64,000 bases of DNA from Aquimonas voraii (GTDB lineage: Bacteria > Pseudomonadota > Gammaproteobacteria > Xanthomonadales > Xanthomonadaceae). The notes beneath the pieces were generated by a model, which saw only the letters and a list, made by a program, of their open reading frames with translations, was not told the origin of the DNA and did no database searches. The stretch covers positions 1-64,000 of the forward strand of contig NZ_FNAG01000003.1 of assembly GCF_900101825.1 (NCBI RefSeq), written 5' to 3'. Shown in pieces: positions 23,294-34,428 of this stretch (position 1 is its first letter; each line of letters opens with the position of its first letter). The position numbers and the translations under genes are program-made.

Positions 23294-24499
23294 TCAGGCG
23301 CGCACGGGCTGCAGGCTGTAGCCCTTCAGGCGCTGGGCGAACTGCTGGAGCGCCGCATTGCCCGACTGCTCGGCCTCGTGGCACCACTGGCGCAAGGCCT
23401 CCAGCGTCGCTTCCGAGCCCTGACCGGTGCGCTCGAACACCGCGCGCAGGCGTCGGCGGTAGTCGTAGACCGCCGCCAGCTGCGGGTGCTCGGCGATCCA
23501 GCGATCGAGCTTTTCCTGCTGCTCGGGCTTGAGCCAACGGCCGTGATCCTTGAGCGCGCGGCGCAGCCGACCCGGCAGCGCCTTCAGGTTGGCCTGGGCG
23601 CCGGCCATGTCGGCCTTGAGATGCGGGGCAACGACGATGCGGAAGTAGTCGGTCATCACCTGGAAGCGATGCGCCAGCACTGCGCGCACGGTGTCGGTAT
23701 CGGGCATCTGGATGTTCGGGCGGATGTCGAGCTTGGGCGCGACCCGCAGGATCTTCGCCAGGCCCAGCGCCGACAGCATGCGCAGCGCCACCCAGCCAAT
23801 GTCGAACTCGAAGCGGCGCAGGGCAAACCGCGCCGAGCTGGGGAACGCGTGGTGGTTGTTGTGCAGTTCTTCGCCCGCGATGATCAGGCCCCAGGGGCTG
23901 ATGTTGGTGGCGCGGTCGTCGGTCTCGAAGTTGCGATAGCCCCACCAGTGGCCAAGCCCATTGATCACGCCGGCCGCCAGCACCGGGATCACCAGCATCT
24001 GCAGCGCCCACACGGTGATGCCGATGACGCCGAACACGCCGATGTTGAGGAACAGCAGCAGGCTGGGGCCGAGGCCGGGAAAGCGCGCGTAGACATTGCG
24101 CTCGACCCAGTCGGTCGGCGTTCCGTGGCCGAACTGGGCGTGGATCGTGCGATCCTTGCGCGCGCTCTGGTACAGCGTCACGCCGTGGAACAGCACCTTG
24201 TTGATGCCCAGCACCTGCGGGCTGTGCGGGTCCTCGGCGGTCTCGCAGCGGGCGTGGTGCTTGCGATGGATGGCGACCCAGTCCTCGGTGACCATGGCGG
24301 TGGTGAACCACAGCCAGAAACGCATCGGATGGCTGATGAGCGGATGCAGGTCGACCGCGCGATGCGCCTGGCAGCGGTGCAGGTAGATCGTCACCGACAT
24401 CAGGGTGAGATGCGCCATCACGAGAAAGGCGCCGAGCACCAGCCACCATGCGTTGCCGAACAGGCCGTCCGTGGCCCAGGCGAAGAATGCGTTGTCCAT
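23294..24499 (-). CDS. Membrane fatty-acid desaturase (acyl-CoA/acyl-lipid type)
   Basis: 401 residues. The three histidine boxes of membrane di-iron desaturases are present: HRCQAH near 43-48, HRKHHA near 79-84, and HNNHHA near 210-215, with hydrophobic segments between them. It should insert a double bond (typically delta-9) into saturated acyl chains, adjusting membrane fluidity. The part after about residue 265 is an additional soluble helical region (about 130 residues) that closes with YSLQPVRA, longer than a minimal desaturase. It is transcribed away from mutM, with a 90-bp divergent spacer. Confidence 0.88.
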   Translation of the reverse strand: MDNAFFAWATDGLFGNAWWLVLGAFLVMAHLTLMSVTIYLHRCQAHRAVDLHPLISHPMRFWLWFTTAMVTEDWVAIHRKHHARCETAEDPHSPQVLGINKVLFHGVTLYQSARKDRTIHAQFGHGTPTDWVERNVYARFPGLGPSLLLFLNIGVFGVIGITVWALQMLVIPVLAAGVINGLGHWWGYRNFETDDRATNISPWGLIIAGEELHNNHHAFPSSARFALRRFEFDIGWVALRMLSALGLAKILRVAPKLDIRPNIQMPDTDTVRAVLAHRFQVMTDYFRIVVAPHLKADMAGAQANLKALPGRLRRALKDHGRWLKPEQQEKLDRWIAEHPQLAAVYDYRRRLRAVFERTGQGSEATLEALRQWCHEAEQSGNAALQQFAQRLKGYSLQPVRA

Positions 24500-24589
24500 G
24501 AAACCCTGCGTCTGCGGTGTTTTTGAGTGAACAGATGTTAGCAGCCTGCCTCCACCCCGCTTTCACGAACACCCGCACACTTCCGAGCC

Positions 24590-25402
24590 ATGCCTGAGCT
24601 GCCCGAGGTCGAAACCACCCGCCGCGGCATCGAACCGCATCTGGTGCAGCGGCGCATCGCGCGCGCCGTGCTGCGCCGTCCCGACCTGCGCTGGCCGATC
24701 CCCCCCGAGATCACGCAGGAGTTGCCCGGGCAGCGCATCGAAGCCGTCGAACGCCGCGCCAAGTACCTGATCCTGCGCGCTGAAACCGGCGATGCCATCC
24801 TGCATCTGGGCATGTCCGGCAGCCTGCGCGTGCTGCCCGCCGGCGTGCCGGTGCGCACGCATGACCACGTCGACCTCGAGCTCGACGACGGCCAGCTGCT
24901 GCGCTTCAACGACCCGCGGCGCTTCGGCGCGCTGCTCTGGCAGGCGCGCGGGCAGACCCATCCCCTGCTGGCTGGGCTGGGCCCCGAGCCCTTGTCCGCC
25001 GAGTTCTCCGGTGAACACCTGTTCCGCCTGAGTCGCGGGCGCGCGGCACCGGTCAAGACCTTCCTGATGGACCAGGCCATCGTCGTTGGCGTCGGCAACA
25101 TCTACGCCGCGGAGAGCCTGTTCCGCGCCGGCATCGACCCGCGCCGTGCGGCGGGAAAGGTGAGCCTTGCGCGCTACCAGGCCTTGGCCGAAGCCGTGCG
25201 CGAGATCCTCGCCTACGCGATCGTCCGCGGCGGCACCACGCTTCGTGACTTCCTCGCGCCTGACGGCGCGCCCGGCTACTTCGAGCAGGAGCTGCTGGTC
25301 TATGGCCGCGAGGGTCAGGCCTGCAAGCTCTGCGGCACGCAGTTGAAGCACATGGCCCTGGGCCAGCGCGCGACGGTGTGGTGTCCGCGCTGTCAGCGTT
25401 GA
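24590..25402 (+). CDS. mutM: Formamidopyrimidine-DNA glycosylase
   Basis: 270 residues, the usual length. It begins [18 protein letters not shown]; after Met removal the N-terminal Pro is the Schiff-base nucleophile and Glu3 is catalytic. [18 protein letters not shown] and [18 protein letters not shown] are all family signatures. The C-terminal zinc finger is intact (CKLC...CPRC). It removes oxidised purines such as 8-oxoguanine and nicks the abasic site. It is divergent from the desaturase gene and followed by a repeat-filled spacer. Confidence 0.96.
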   Translation: MPELPEVETTRRGIEPHLVQRRIARAVLRRPDLRWPIPPEITQELPGQRIEAVERRAKYLILRAETGDAILHLGMSGSLRVLPAGVPVRTHDHVDLELDDGQLLRFNDPRRFGALLWQARGQTHPLLAGLGPEPLSAEFSGEHLFRLSRGRAAPVKTFLMDQAIVVGVGNIYAAESLFRAGIDPRRAAGKVSLARYQALAEAVREILAYAIVRGGTTLRDFLAPDGAPGYFEQELLVYGREGQACKLCGTQLKHMALGQRATVWCPRCQR

Positions 25403-25418
25403 GAGCGGGGCATAGGGG

Positions 25419-25719
25419 ATAGGGTGGGCCCTGGCCCACCGTGGCCATCGCTTCGCCTAGGTATCCAAGCCCGACAGAGCGCGCCAGCGCCGCATTCCCA
25501 GGAAGCTGGGCGCGGGTCGATCTCTGCTGAGCGCGAGTGCCACGCACGCGACGATCAATACCGCGGAAATACAAGCCGCGCAGCCGTCTGTAGGGTGGGC
25601 CCTGGCCCACCGTGGCCATCACTTCGCCTCGGTATCCAAGCCCGACAGAGCCCGGCAGCGCCGCACTCCCTGGAACCGGGGCGAGGGTCGACCTCTTGGT
25701 GGGCCAGGGCCCACCCTTT
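25419..25719. repeat. Duplicated REP unit plus inverted mate
   Basis: Forward copies at 25419-25440 and 25590-25611 start 171 bp apart and are followed by homologous flanks (GTGGCCATC-C-TTCGCCT and GTATCCAAGCCCGACAGAGC). An inverted copy at 25698-25719 completes a REPIN with the second. This occupies most of the 372-bp gap 25403-25774, where no gene is credible. Confidence 0.85.
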
Positions 25720-25774
25720 GTGCGCGGACCACGGCCCAGTGCTGTGTCCAGGCCGGGTTCGGGGTCTTCCTATC

Positions 25775-25981
25775 CTAGGTTTCGTCCTCTGCCAGCTCTA
25801 CGAGCCGATCAAGGTGAACACCCACGATCACACGACCCGATGCCGGGTCCGCGACTGCGGCATGCCCCGGCATATTCGGAATCTCTCCGAGAAAGAGCAC
25901 GGTCTCCGGCCATCCGTTGCAGGGCTCCGCCGCCAACCGTTGCAGTCTGCAGAGACACATCGGACGCGGTGGCGCACTCAC
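25775..25981 (-). CDS. Small unknown protein coupled to the thioesterase gene
   Basis: A GTG at 25981 overlaps the TGA of the upstream thioesterase gene (GTGA), giving 68 residues ending in TAG. This overlap is the main evidence that it is a real gene. The C-terminal half (WPETVLFLGEIPNMPGHAAV) looks like a compact conserved domain; the N-terminal part holds C-x-C (MCLCRLQ) and one more cysteine. I do not recognise the family. GC3 is visibly lower than in neighbouring genes, so it could be a remnant or an acquired gene. An alternative start is the ATG at 25960. Confidence 0.5.
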   Translation of the reverse strand: MSAPPRPMCLCRLQRLAAEPCNGWPETVLFLGEIPNMPGHAAVADPASGRVIVGVHLDRLVELAEDET

Positions 25982-26475
25982 CCCACCGCCCCCAGCGCCA
26001 CGAACCGCCCTTCCAGCCGCGCCGCCTCGCGCCCGTCCTTCAGCCGCACGCTCGCCACCAGCTTCAGACGCGCCTTGCGGCGGCTGCGCATGCTGCGGAT
26101 CGCGGCCTCGATGTCCTCGCCCTCGGCCAGCCGCGCCTCGGCTTCGATGTCTTCCAGCACCGGCACGAAGTACTGCACATGGCTGTCCTGCACATAGACC
26201 TCGGCGATCAGGCCAGCCTGCTTGAGTCGCGCGCTGAACAATCCCCAGCAGGCAACGGTCATCAGCCCCGCCAGGCTGCCGCCGAAGGCGCTGCCCTTGT
26301 CGTTTACGTTGGCGTCCAGCGGTGCGGCCAGCACCAGCCGTTCGGGCTCGACGCTGGCCACGCGGCAGCCCATCGCGCGCAGCGGCGGCATCGACAGCAG
26401 CACGCGTTCAAGATCCTGTCCTAGGGTGGCTTCAGGTGCGGCAATCAGCGGTGCGGCTTGGCTCATGGACAGCAT
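25978..26475 (-). CDS. Hotdog-fold thioesterase, YiiD C-terminal type
   Basis: 165 residues. The stretch ANVNDKGSAFGGSLAGLM, with N-x-K-G-x-A-F-G-G-S, is the signature of the YiiD C-terminal (PF09500-like) hotdog domain. Such proteins are putative acyl-CoA or acyl-ACP thioesterases, but the substrate is unknown. No acetyltransferase domain is fused, unlike E. coli YiiD. The start may be the ATG at 26475 or at 26466; no strong ribosome site decides. It is divergent from hemD with a 41-bp spacer and coupled to a small downstream gene. Confidence 0.75.
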   Translation of the reverse strand: MLSMSQAAPLIAAPEATLGQDLERVLLSMPPLRAMGCRVASVEPERLVLAAPLDANVNDKGSAFGGSLAGLMTVACWGLFSARLKQAGLIAEVYVQDSHVQYFVPVLEDIEAEARLAEGEDIEAAIRSMRSRRKARLKLVASVRLKDGREAARLEGRFVALGAVG

Positions 26476-26516
26476 CGTTCGGACAGGCGCCGGTGCGGCG
26501 GGGCAGACTATCTAGC

Positions 26517-27320
26517 ATGCGCACGCGGATACCCACGAGTACGGACTCATCTGTCATATCGCCACCGCTACGCGGCTGGACGGTGATCAGCCTGCGCGAG
26601 CGCAGCCAGCAGGCCGCGGCGAAGCGCACGATCGAAGCGGCGGGTGCCAAGGCTCTGGCCCTGCCGGGCCTGCGCCTTGAGCCTCTCGATGCGAGCGCAG
26701 CGCTCGAACAGGCGCTGGCGAAGCGGCCGGGCATCGCCCTGTGCATCAGTCCGGCCGCGGTGCGCTTCCTGCTGAAGCTCGACCCGCGGATCGCAGCGCG
26801 GGTACCGATTGGCGCCGGCGTCGGCGCCGGCACGGCGGCGGCGCTGGGTCGCGCGGGATTCGCCGAGGTGCTGGCGCCGATCGACCAGGGTCCGCAGATC
26901 AGCGAAGGCCTGCTGGCGCATCCGCGACTGGCGCAGGGCGCTGGCGAGACCGTGCTGCTGGTGGCCGCCCCCGGCGGTCGCGGCGTGCTCGCACCAGAGC
27001 TTCGCGCGCGCGGCTTCGCGGTGGAAGAAGTACAGGTCTATCGACGCGGGCCGGCCCGGCTGGATGCGCGGCATGCGCGCACTGTGCTGACGGCCGGCGC
27101 GCCGCTGGGCCTGCTGCTGTCCAGTGCCGAGGCGCTCGACAACGTGCTGGGCCAGCTGCCGGCCGAGGCGGTCGTCAAGCTCAAGCAAGCGCGCGTGGCG
27201 GCCAGCAGCGAGCGTCTGCTCGCGCATGCCCGGTCGCGCGGGTTCAGCGATACCGTGCTGGCCGCGGGCCCGCAGCCGCAGGCTCTGGTGGCCGCGCTGG
27301 CGGCTTCCGTTATGCCTTGA
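26517..27320 (+). CDS. hemD: Uroporphyrinogen-III synthase
   Basis: From the ATG at 26517 it is 267 residues. Although HemD is poorly conserved, the two-domain layout is clear: WTVISLRERSQQAAAKRTIE at the N-terminus, GIALCISPAAVRFLL near 85, PIGAGVGAGTAAALGRAGF near 105, a GETVLLVAAPGGRGVLAPEL segment near 145, then EVQVYRRGP and LLLSSAEALDNV. The enzyme inverts ring D and closes hydroxymethylbilane to the tetrapyrrole precursor for heme, siroheme and heme d1. hemC is not adjacent here. The 272-bp spacer after the stop shows nothing recognisable. Confidence 0.85.
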   Translation: MRTRIPTSTDSSVISPPLRGWTVISLRERSQQAAAKRTIEAAGAKALALPGLRLEPLDASAALEQALAKRPGIALCISPAAVRFLLKLDPRIAARVPIGAGVGAGTAAALGRAGFAEVLAPIDQGPQISEGLLAHPRLAQGAGETVLLVAAPGGRGVLAPELRARGFAVEEVQVYRRGPARLDARHARTVLTAGAPLGLLLSSAEALDNVLGQLPAEAVVKLKQARVAASSERLLAHARSRGFSDTVLAAGPQPQALVAALAASVMP

Positions 27321-27592
27321 GCAAGGCCGTGCTCCGCGGGCGACGGTGCGGCTCGGGTCGGGCCTTGCGACAGCGCCTTCCGGGTACCGCCAGCGCTGAA
27401 GCGAGGACGCATGGTCTGCGCCTGTAACGGGTGCACAAGGCGCAAGGCCTCTACCGCCTTCACGTTTGCGACCGGCCGGGCGGGAGGCGCATCCGCGATC
27501 TAGCGCATACACTTGCGCCCAGATCGGGGCCACACCCGACGCCACTGCGCCCGCCGCCCACGGGCTGTCCTTACTGAACGCGAGGATCCCGG

Positions 27593-29611
27593 TTGCTTCG
27601 AGCGCTGCCAGTGCTGTGCCTGCTGCTGATGCCGGCCGCCCTCGCGGCGCAGCCGGCCGAGGAGCGCTGGGCGGGCGATCCGCTGGCGCCCATCGCGCCG
27701 ATTGAGATCGCGGCGCCGCTGCAGGCGCGGCTGGTCGAGGCCGAGCGCCTCGCCGCCAGCGGCGACTTCGCGATGGCCGGCACCGTGCTCAAGGAAGCCG
27801 CTGGCCTCGCTGCCGAGGGCTCGGCCGAGGTCGACGCCGTCGATCGGGTGTCGGCGCAGATCGAGTTCCGTCGCGGTCGCTACCCCGAAGCCTTGGCCCT
27901 GCAGCGCGGCATCCTGGAGCGCGCCAGCCGGCGCGGCGACACCGCCAGCGTGGCCCGCGCCGAGACCGACATCGCCATCCTGCTGCGCCGCCAGGGCGAC
28001 CTGTCGCCGGCGCTGTCGGGCTTCGAGCGGGCGCTGAACCTCTATCGGCAGCTGAAGGACGACGACGGCATCGCCGACGTGCTGACCCACATCGGCCTGA
28101 TCCGCCTGAACCAGGGCCTGTACTCGACCTCGCTGGAGTCGCTGCGGGAAAGCCTCAAGCTGCAGCAGGCCGGCGCCAAGGCCGAGATCGAGCGCACCTA
28201 CCACTACCTCGGCCTGCTCTATGCCGGCCTGCGCGAGTACGAGACCGCGCGCACCTTCCTTGACCGCGGCCTCGCCGAGGCGCGGCGACTGGCCGACCCT
28301 TCGCGCGAGGCGCCGCTGCTTGGCAGCATGGCGCGCACGGCCAACCTCGCCGGCAGCTACAGCGAAGCCCTGACTCTGGCGCTGGAGGCCGAGCGCTTGG
28401 CCGAACGCCTCGGCAGTCCGCCGGGTCAGGCCTACGCACTGCTCGAGAATGGCCGCGCCAAGCTGGGCTTGAACAAGCTCGACGAAGCGCGCGAGGCGCT
28501 GATCCGCGGCGCGGCCGTCGCCGAGCGCCTGGGCCAGCGCAGCACGCTGGCGCGCTATCGCGCGACGCTCGCTGAAGTCGCCGCGCGCCAGGACCGCCCA
28601 GAGGAAGCGCTGGCGCTGTGGCAGCAGGCGCTGCCCGAGTTCAGGAGCGGCGATGACCAGCCGCAGCTGCTCGACAGCTACAAGCTGATGGTGCCGCTGC
28701 TGCGCGAGCAGGGTCAGGAAACCCGCGCGCTCGATATCGCGATGGAAAGCCTGGCCCTGCAGGAGCAACTGGCCGGCCTCGACATGAACCGCCGCGTCGC
28801 GGTGATGGAGAGCGCCTACCGTGCGCAGGAGGCCGAGCGCCAGATCGAGCTGCTGCAGCGCGACCTCGAGATCCAGTCGCTCAAGCTGCGGCAGGAGTCG
28901 CTGGGCCGCTGGCTGGCCACCTTCGGCGTGCTGAGCCTGCTGGTCATTGCCGGCCTGCTGGCCTTCCGCTACCGCGAAAGCCGGCGTCTGGGCCGCCAGC
29001 TCTCCGAAGCAAATGCCGAGCTGGAGCGCAATCGCGAAGCGCTGGCCCAGGCCAACGTCGAGCTGGAGAAGCGCGCCGAAGCACTGGCTCATGCGGCCAG
29101 CATCGATCCGCTCACCGGCATCGCCAACCGCCGCGCCTTCGTCGAGCGCTTCGAAGTGCACTGGGCGGATGCCATGAGCCGGCACGCACCGCTGTCGATC
29201 GCGCTGATCGACGTCGACCACTTCAAGCGCATCAACGACACCCAGGGCCATGCGGTCGGTGATGCCGTGCTGTGCGCGCTGGCCGCCACCCTGCAGGGCC
29301 TGCTGCGCGCCGGCACCCTGCTGGCCCGCTGGGGTGGCGAGGAGTTCGTCGTGTTGATCCCGGGCGCCAACGCGCAGGCTGCCGCAGGCCTGGCCGAGCG
29401 CCTGCGCGCTGCGGTCGAGAACCTGCGTCGCGAGGATCTGCCGCCGATCACCATCAGTGTCGGCGTGGCCTCGCTGTCCGGGCGCACGCGGCTGCGTCCC
29501 GAAGGCCTGTTCGACGAGGCCGATGGCGCGCTCTACGCCGCCAAGACCGCCGGCCGCAATCGCGTGGTGGTGGTCGCCGATCCGCAGCCGGACGGCTCCG
29601 AGCCGGAGTGA
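27593..29611 (+). CDS. TPR-containing membrane diguanylate cyclase
   Basis: TTG start at 27593, chosen because it begins a good Sec signal (LRALPVLCLLLMPAALAAQP); 672 residues. Residues about 45-410 form repeated helical TPR-like units (for example LTHIGLIRLNQGLYSTSLES), placed in the periplasm. A membrane helix lies at about 440-460 (FGVLSLLVIAGLLAFRY), a short coiled coil follows, and the GGDEF domain runs from about 502 to 665. The active site is GGEEF at 581-585, consistent with activity. The position of the RxxD inhibitory site reads RAGT, so product inhibition at the I-site is probably lost. It makes cyclic-di-GMP in response to an unknown periplasmic signal. Confidence 0.88.
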   Translation: MLRALPVLCLLLMPAALAAQPAEERWAGDPLAPIAPIEIAAPLQARLVEAERLAASGDFAMAGTVLKEAAGLAAEGSAEVDAVDRVSAQIEFRRGRYPEALALQRGILERASRRGDTASVARAETDIAILLRRQGDLSPALSGFERALNLYRQLKDDDGIADVLTHIGLIRLNQGLYSTSLESLRESLKLQQAGAKAEIERTYHYLGLLYAGLREYETARTFLDRGLAEARRLADPSREAPLLGSMARTANLAGSYSEALTLALEAERLAERLGSPPGQAYALLENGRAKLGLNKLDEAREALIRGAAVAERLGQRSTLARYRATLAEVAARQDRPEEALALWQQALPEFRSGDDQPQLLDSYKLMVPLLREQGQETRALDIAMESLALQEQLAGLDMNRRVAVMESAYRAQEAERQIELLQRDLEIQSLKLRQESLGRWLATFGVLSLLVIAGLLAFRYRESRRLGRQLSEANAELERNREALAQANVELEKRAEALAHAASIDPLTGIANRRAFVERFEVHWADAMSRHAPLSIALIDVDHFKRINDTQGHAVGDAVLCALAATLQGLLRAGTLLARWGGEEFVVLIPGANAQAAAGLAERLRAAVENLRREDLPPITISVGVASLSGRTRLRPEGLFDEADGALYAAKTAGRNRVVVVADPQPDGSEPE

Positions 29612-29657
29612 ATCCGGATCGCTGGCTGCGAGCCCCCGCCCGCCGCGCGAGCCGCTT

Positions 29658-31895
29658 TCAGAAACGCAGGTCTACCGACACGCTCACGCTGCGGCCCGGC
29701 TGGCTGTAGAAGCCGAGGTTGGGGGTGTTCGCGGCCAGTCCGCGCACGTTGGCCCAGCGCCAATAGCGGCGGTCGCCCAAGTTGAACAGACCAAGGTTCA
29801 GACGCAGGCGATCGTGCACCTGCCACCAGGCGAAGGCGTCGAACACGGCGTGGCCCGGCGGGGCGAACAGCGCGCCGGCGCTCTCGTCGAGAGCGTCCTT
29901 GCCGCGGACGCCGGTCGCGATGAACTCGGTTCCCCAGCGGCCGCTGTCGGCGGCGTAGTTCAGGCCCAGCACGGCGGTGTCGGGGTCGACGCTGTTGAGC
30001 GGTCGCCCGCGGCGGGTGTCCTCGCCGTCCGCCGTCGCCAGCGCGCCCTGCACGCGGAAACCCTCGAGCGACTCGGCGAGCCCGGCCAGGTCCCATTCGA
30101 CTTCGAGCTCGACGCCTTCGATGCGCGCGCGATCGCGGTTGATCGACTGGAACACCAGCGCGCCGGTGGCCGGGTCCACGCCGAGGTTGGCGCGCGATTC
30201 GATCAGGTCGCGGTAGTCGTTGCGGTAGGCCGACAGGGTGGCGTGCACGCGCTCGCCGGCATAGCGCCAGCCGGCCTCGAAACCGTGGCTGGTCTCGGGC
30301 TTCAACTCCGGGTTCGGCCGCACCTCGTAGTTCAGCAGCGTCAGCGACAGGCCGATGTTCAAGTCGGAAAAGGGCGGGGCGCGGAAGCCGCGCGCGTACT
30401 GCAGGAACAGCTGGCTGTTCTCAGTCGCAGCGAAGCGCAGGCCGAGCTTGCCGGTCAGGCGGTCCTCGCTGCCGTCCACCACCGCGAACTCGGGATAGTC
30501 CTCCACGAACATCGCGTCGGGGCGCGCATCCAGCCGGTACTGGTCGTAGCGCAGGCCGGGGATGAGCGCGAAGCGGCCGAGCGTGATCTCGTCCTGCACG
30601 AACAGGGCGCGGCGCTCGCCGATCGAGGTCGGGAAATCGCGCACCGGGAAGCGCTCGCCCAGCACCACGGTCGAGGTGCTGCCGTTGCGCAGGTTGGTCT
30701 CGAGGCCATCGCGCTCGCCTTGGTAGCGGTTGCGCTCCAGTTCGAGTCCGGCCAGCAGGGCGTGCGCGGCCGCGCCGGTGCTGAAGCTGCGCATGCCCAG
30801 CAGGTCCAGGCCGAGGTCGCGCTGCGTGAAGTCGAAGCGCCGCCAGCGCAGCGACTCGAAGGGTGTGGTGCGGTCGGCCAGACGGAACTGTTCGGTGTCC
30901 TGGCGGGTTTCGCTGTCCTGCGCGTAGAACAGGGCTTCGATGCGGTCGAAGCCGAGCAGGCTCGCCTCCCAGTTCGTCTTCAGGCTGATCCGATCGCGGC
31001 GCTGGGCGTCATCGCCCAGCAGTTTGTAGGTGGTGGTGAAGCGACCGGGGGCGAAGCGCTGGCTGACCACATCGGTCTGCACTGCGCTGCGCTGGTGCTC
31101 GAAGCCGAGCTCCCACTGCCCGTGTTCGCCGAAGCCGCGGCCCAGCTTGCCGAGCAGGCTGCGCGCCTCGCGGTCGGTGGGGTTGGCGTCTTCGGCCGGC
31201 GTGCGCCCGCGGTTGCCCGGTGTCCCGGCCTCGCGCAGCGAAGCGACCAGCACGCTCTGCAGGCCGTGATCGCCGGCGAAGGCATGGGTGAAGCCGAGCT
31301 GCCGGCTGGCGTCGCGGCCGGCATAGCCCGCCTGCAGCCCGACGTGGCGATCGCTGCCGCTCATCGCCAGCAGGCTGTCGGCCTCGCGGCTGCGGATGGC
31401 GACGATGCCGGCCAGCGCATCGCTGCCGTACAGGGTCGACGCCGGCCCGCGCAGCACCTCGATGCGCTCGATTCCGGCCAGTTCGCCGAAGTCGCGGCCG
31501 GCGGCGGCGAACTGGCCGACGGCGAAGGCCTCCGGCAGGGGCACGCCGTCGATCTCAACGCGCACGCGGTTGCCGCCGAGGCCGCGGATCGACACGCCCT
31601 GGCTGCCGAAGCGGTTCGGTTCCGAGTCCATGCGCAGGCCCGGCACATAGCGCACCAGGTCGGCGGCATCCACGGCCAGCCGCGCTTCGAACTGTTCGCG
31701 GTCGACCAGGCTGACGCTGGAGACGACCTGCGACAGTGGCTCGGGCGCGCGTCGCGCCACCACCACGATCTGGTCGAGGCGGGTGGCGTCGGCCGAGGCC
31801 TCCGCGTGCGTCGGCCCGGTGGGCGTCATCAATGTGGACAGGCTGAGCGCCAGTGCGATGGCGCGCGGCAGGGGACGTTGCAGTGCAGCAGTCAT
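29658..31895 (-). CDS. TonB-dependent receptor, hemoglobin/heme type
   Basis: 745 residues with a signal peptide, a TonB box near LDQIVVVARR, a plug domain (about 50-165, with VEIDGVPLPEA and IEVLRGPASTLYGSDALAG) and a 22-strand barrel ending in phenylalanine (VSVDLRF), as required for outer-membrane insertion. The segment FRAPPFSDLNIGL followed by NPELKPETS corresponds to the FRAP and NPNL motifs of heme/hemoglobin receptors (TIGR01785/6 type). The histidine found between those motifs in several heme receptors is not visible here, so the ligand could differ. It is divergent from the nitrite reductase gene across a region with FNR-like palindromes. Confidence 0.82.
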   Translation of the reverse strand: MTAALQRPLPRAIALALSLSTLMTPTGPTHAEASADATRLDQIVVVARRAPEPLSQVVSSVSLVDREQFEARLAVDAADLVRYVPGLRMDSEPNRFGSQGVSIRGLGGNRVRVEIDGVPLPEAFAVGQFAAAGRDFGELAGIERIEVLRGPASTLYGSDALAGIVAIRSREADSLLAMSGSDRHVGLQAGYAGRDASRQLGFTHAFAGDHGLQSVLVASLREAGTPGNRGRTPAEDANPTDREARSLLGKLGRGFGEHGQWELGFEHQRSAVQTDVVSQRFAPGRFTTTYKLLGDDAQRRDRISLKTNWEASLLGFDRIEALFYAQDSETRQDTEQFRLADRTTPFESLRWRRFDFTQRDLGLDLLGMRSFSTGAAAHALLAGLELERNRYQGERDGLETNLRNGSTSTVVLGERFPVRDFPTSIGERRALFVQDEITLGRFALIPGLRYDQYRLDARPDAMFVEDYPEFAVVDGSEDRLTGKLGLRFAATENSQLFLQYARGFRAPPFSDLNIGLSLTLLNYEVRPNPELKPETSHGFEAGWRYAGERVHATLSAYRNDYRDLIESRANLGVDPATGALVFQSINRDRARIEGVELEVEWDLAGLAESLEGFRVQGALATADGEDTRRGRPLNSVDPDTAVLGLNYAADSGRWGTEFIATGVRGKDALDESAGALFAPPGHAVFDAFAWWQVHDRLRLNLGLFNLGDRRYWRWANVRGLAANTPNLGFYSQPGRSVSVSVDLRF

Positions 31896-31954
31896 GGCAG
31901 GGCGGTCCGCGGCGAGGTCGGGTGCAGACTACGGGGCGCTGCCCTCACGCGAAT

Positions 31955-34221
<2,267 letters not shown>

Positions 34222-34242
34222 TCCTCGCTCGCTGCAAGGTTT

Positions 34243-34281
34243 GAACGCACAAGGCCCGGGTTTCCCGGGCCTTGTGCGTTC
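34243..34281 (+). terminator. 18-bp perfect hairpin after nirS
   Basis: Arms 34243-34260 and 34264-34281 (GAACGCACAAGGCCCGGG and its complement) pair perfectly around TTT, 21 nt after the nirS stop. It is a strong terminator candidate. Confidence 0.85.
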
Positions 34282-34428
34282 TGGGGCTGCGGAGGCCGGA
34301 AGCGTCCCGAATAGAGCTGGCGAAGCAGTGCAAGCCCGAGGCTGCGAGTCCGTGAGTCAGCATCCTGCAGCGTGCCAGGCGAAGCTCCGGCGGGGTCAGA
34401 GATGCCCAGCTCGAAGCCCGCGTTCGCT

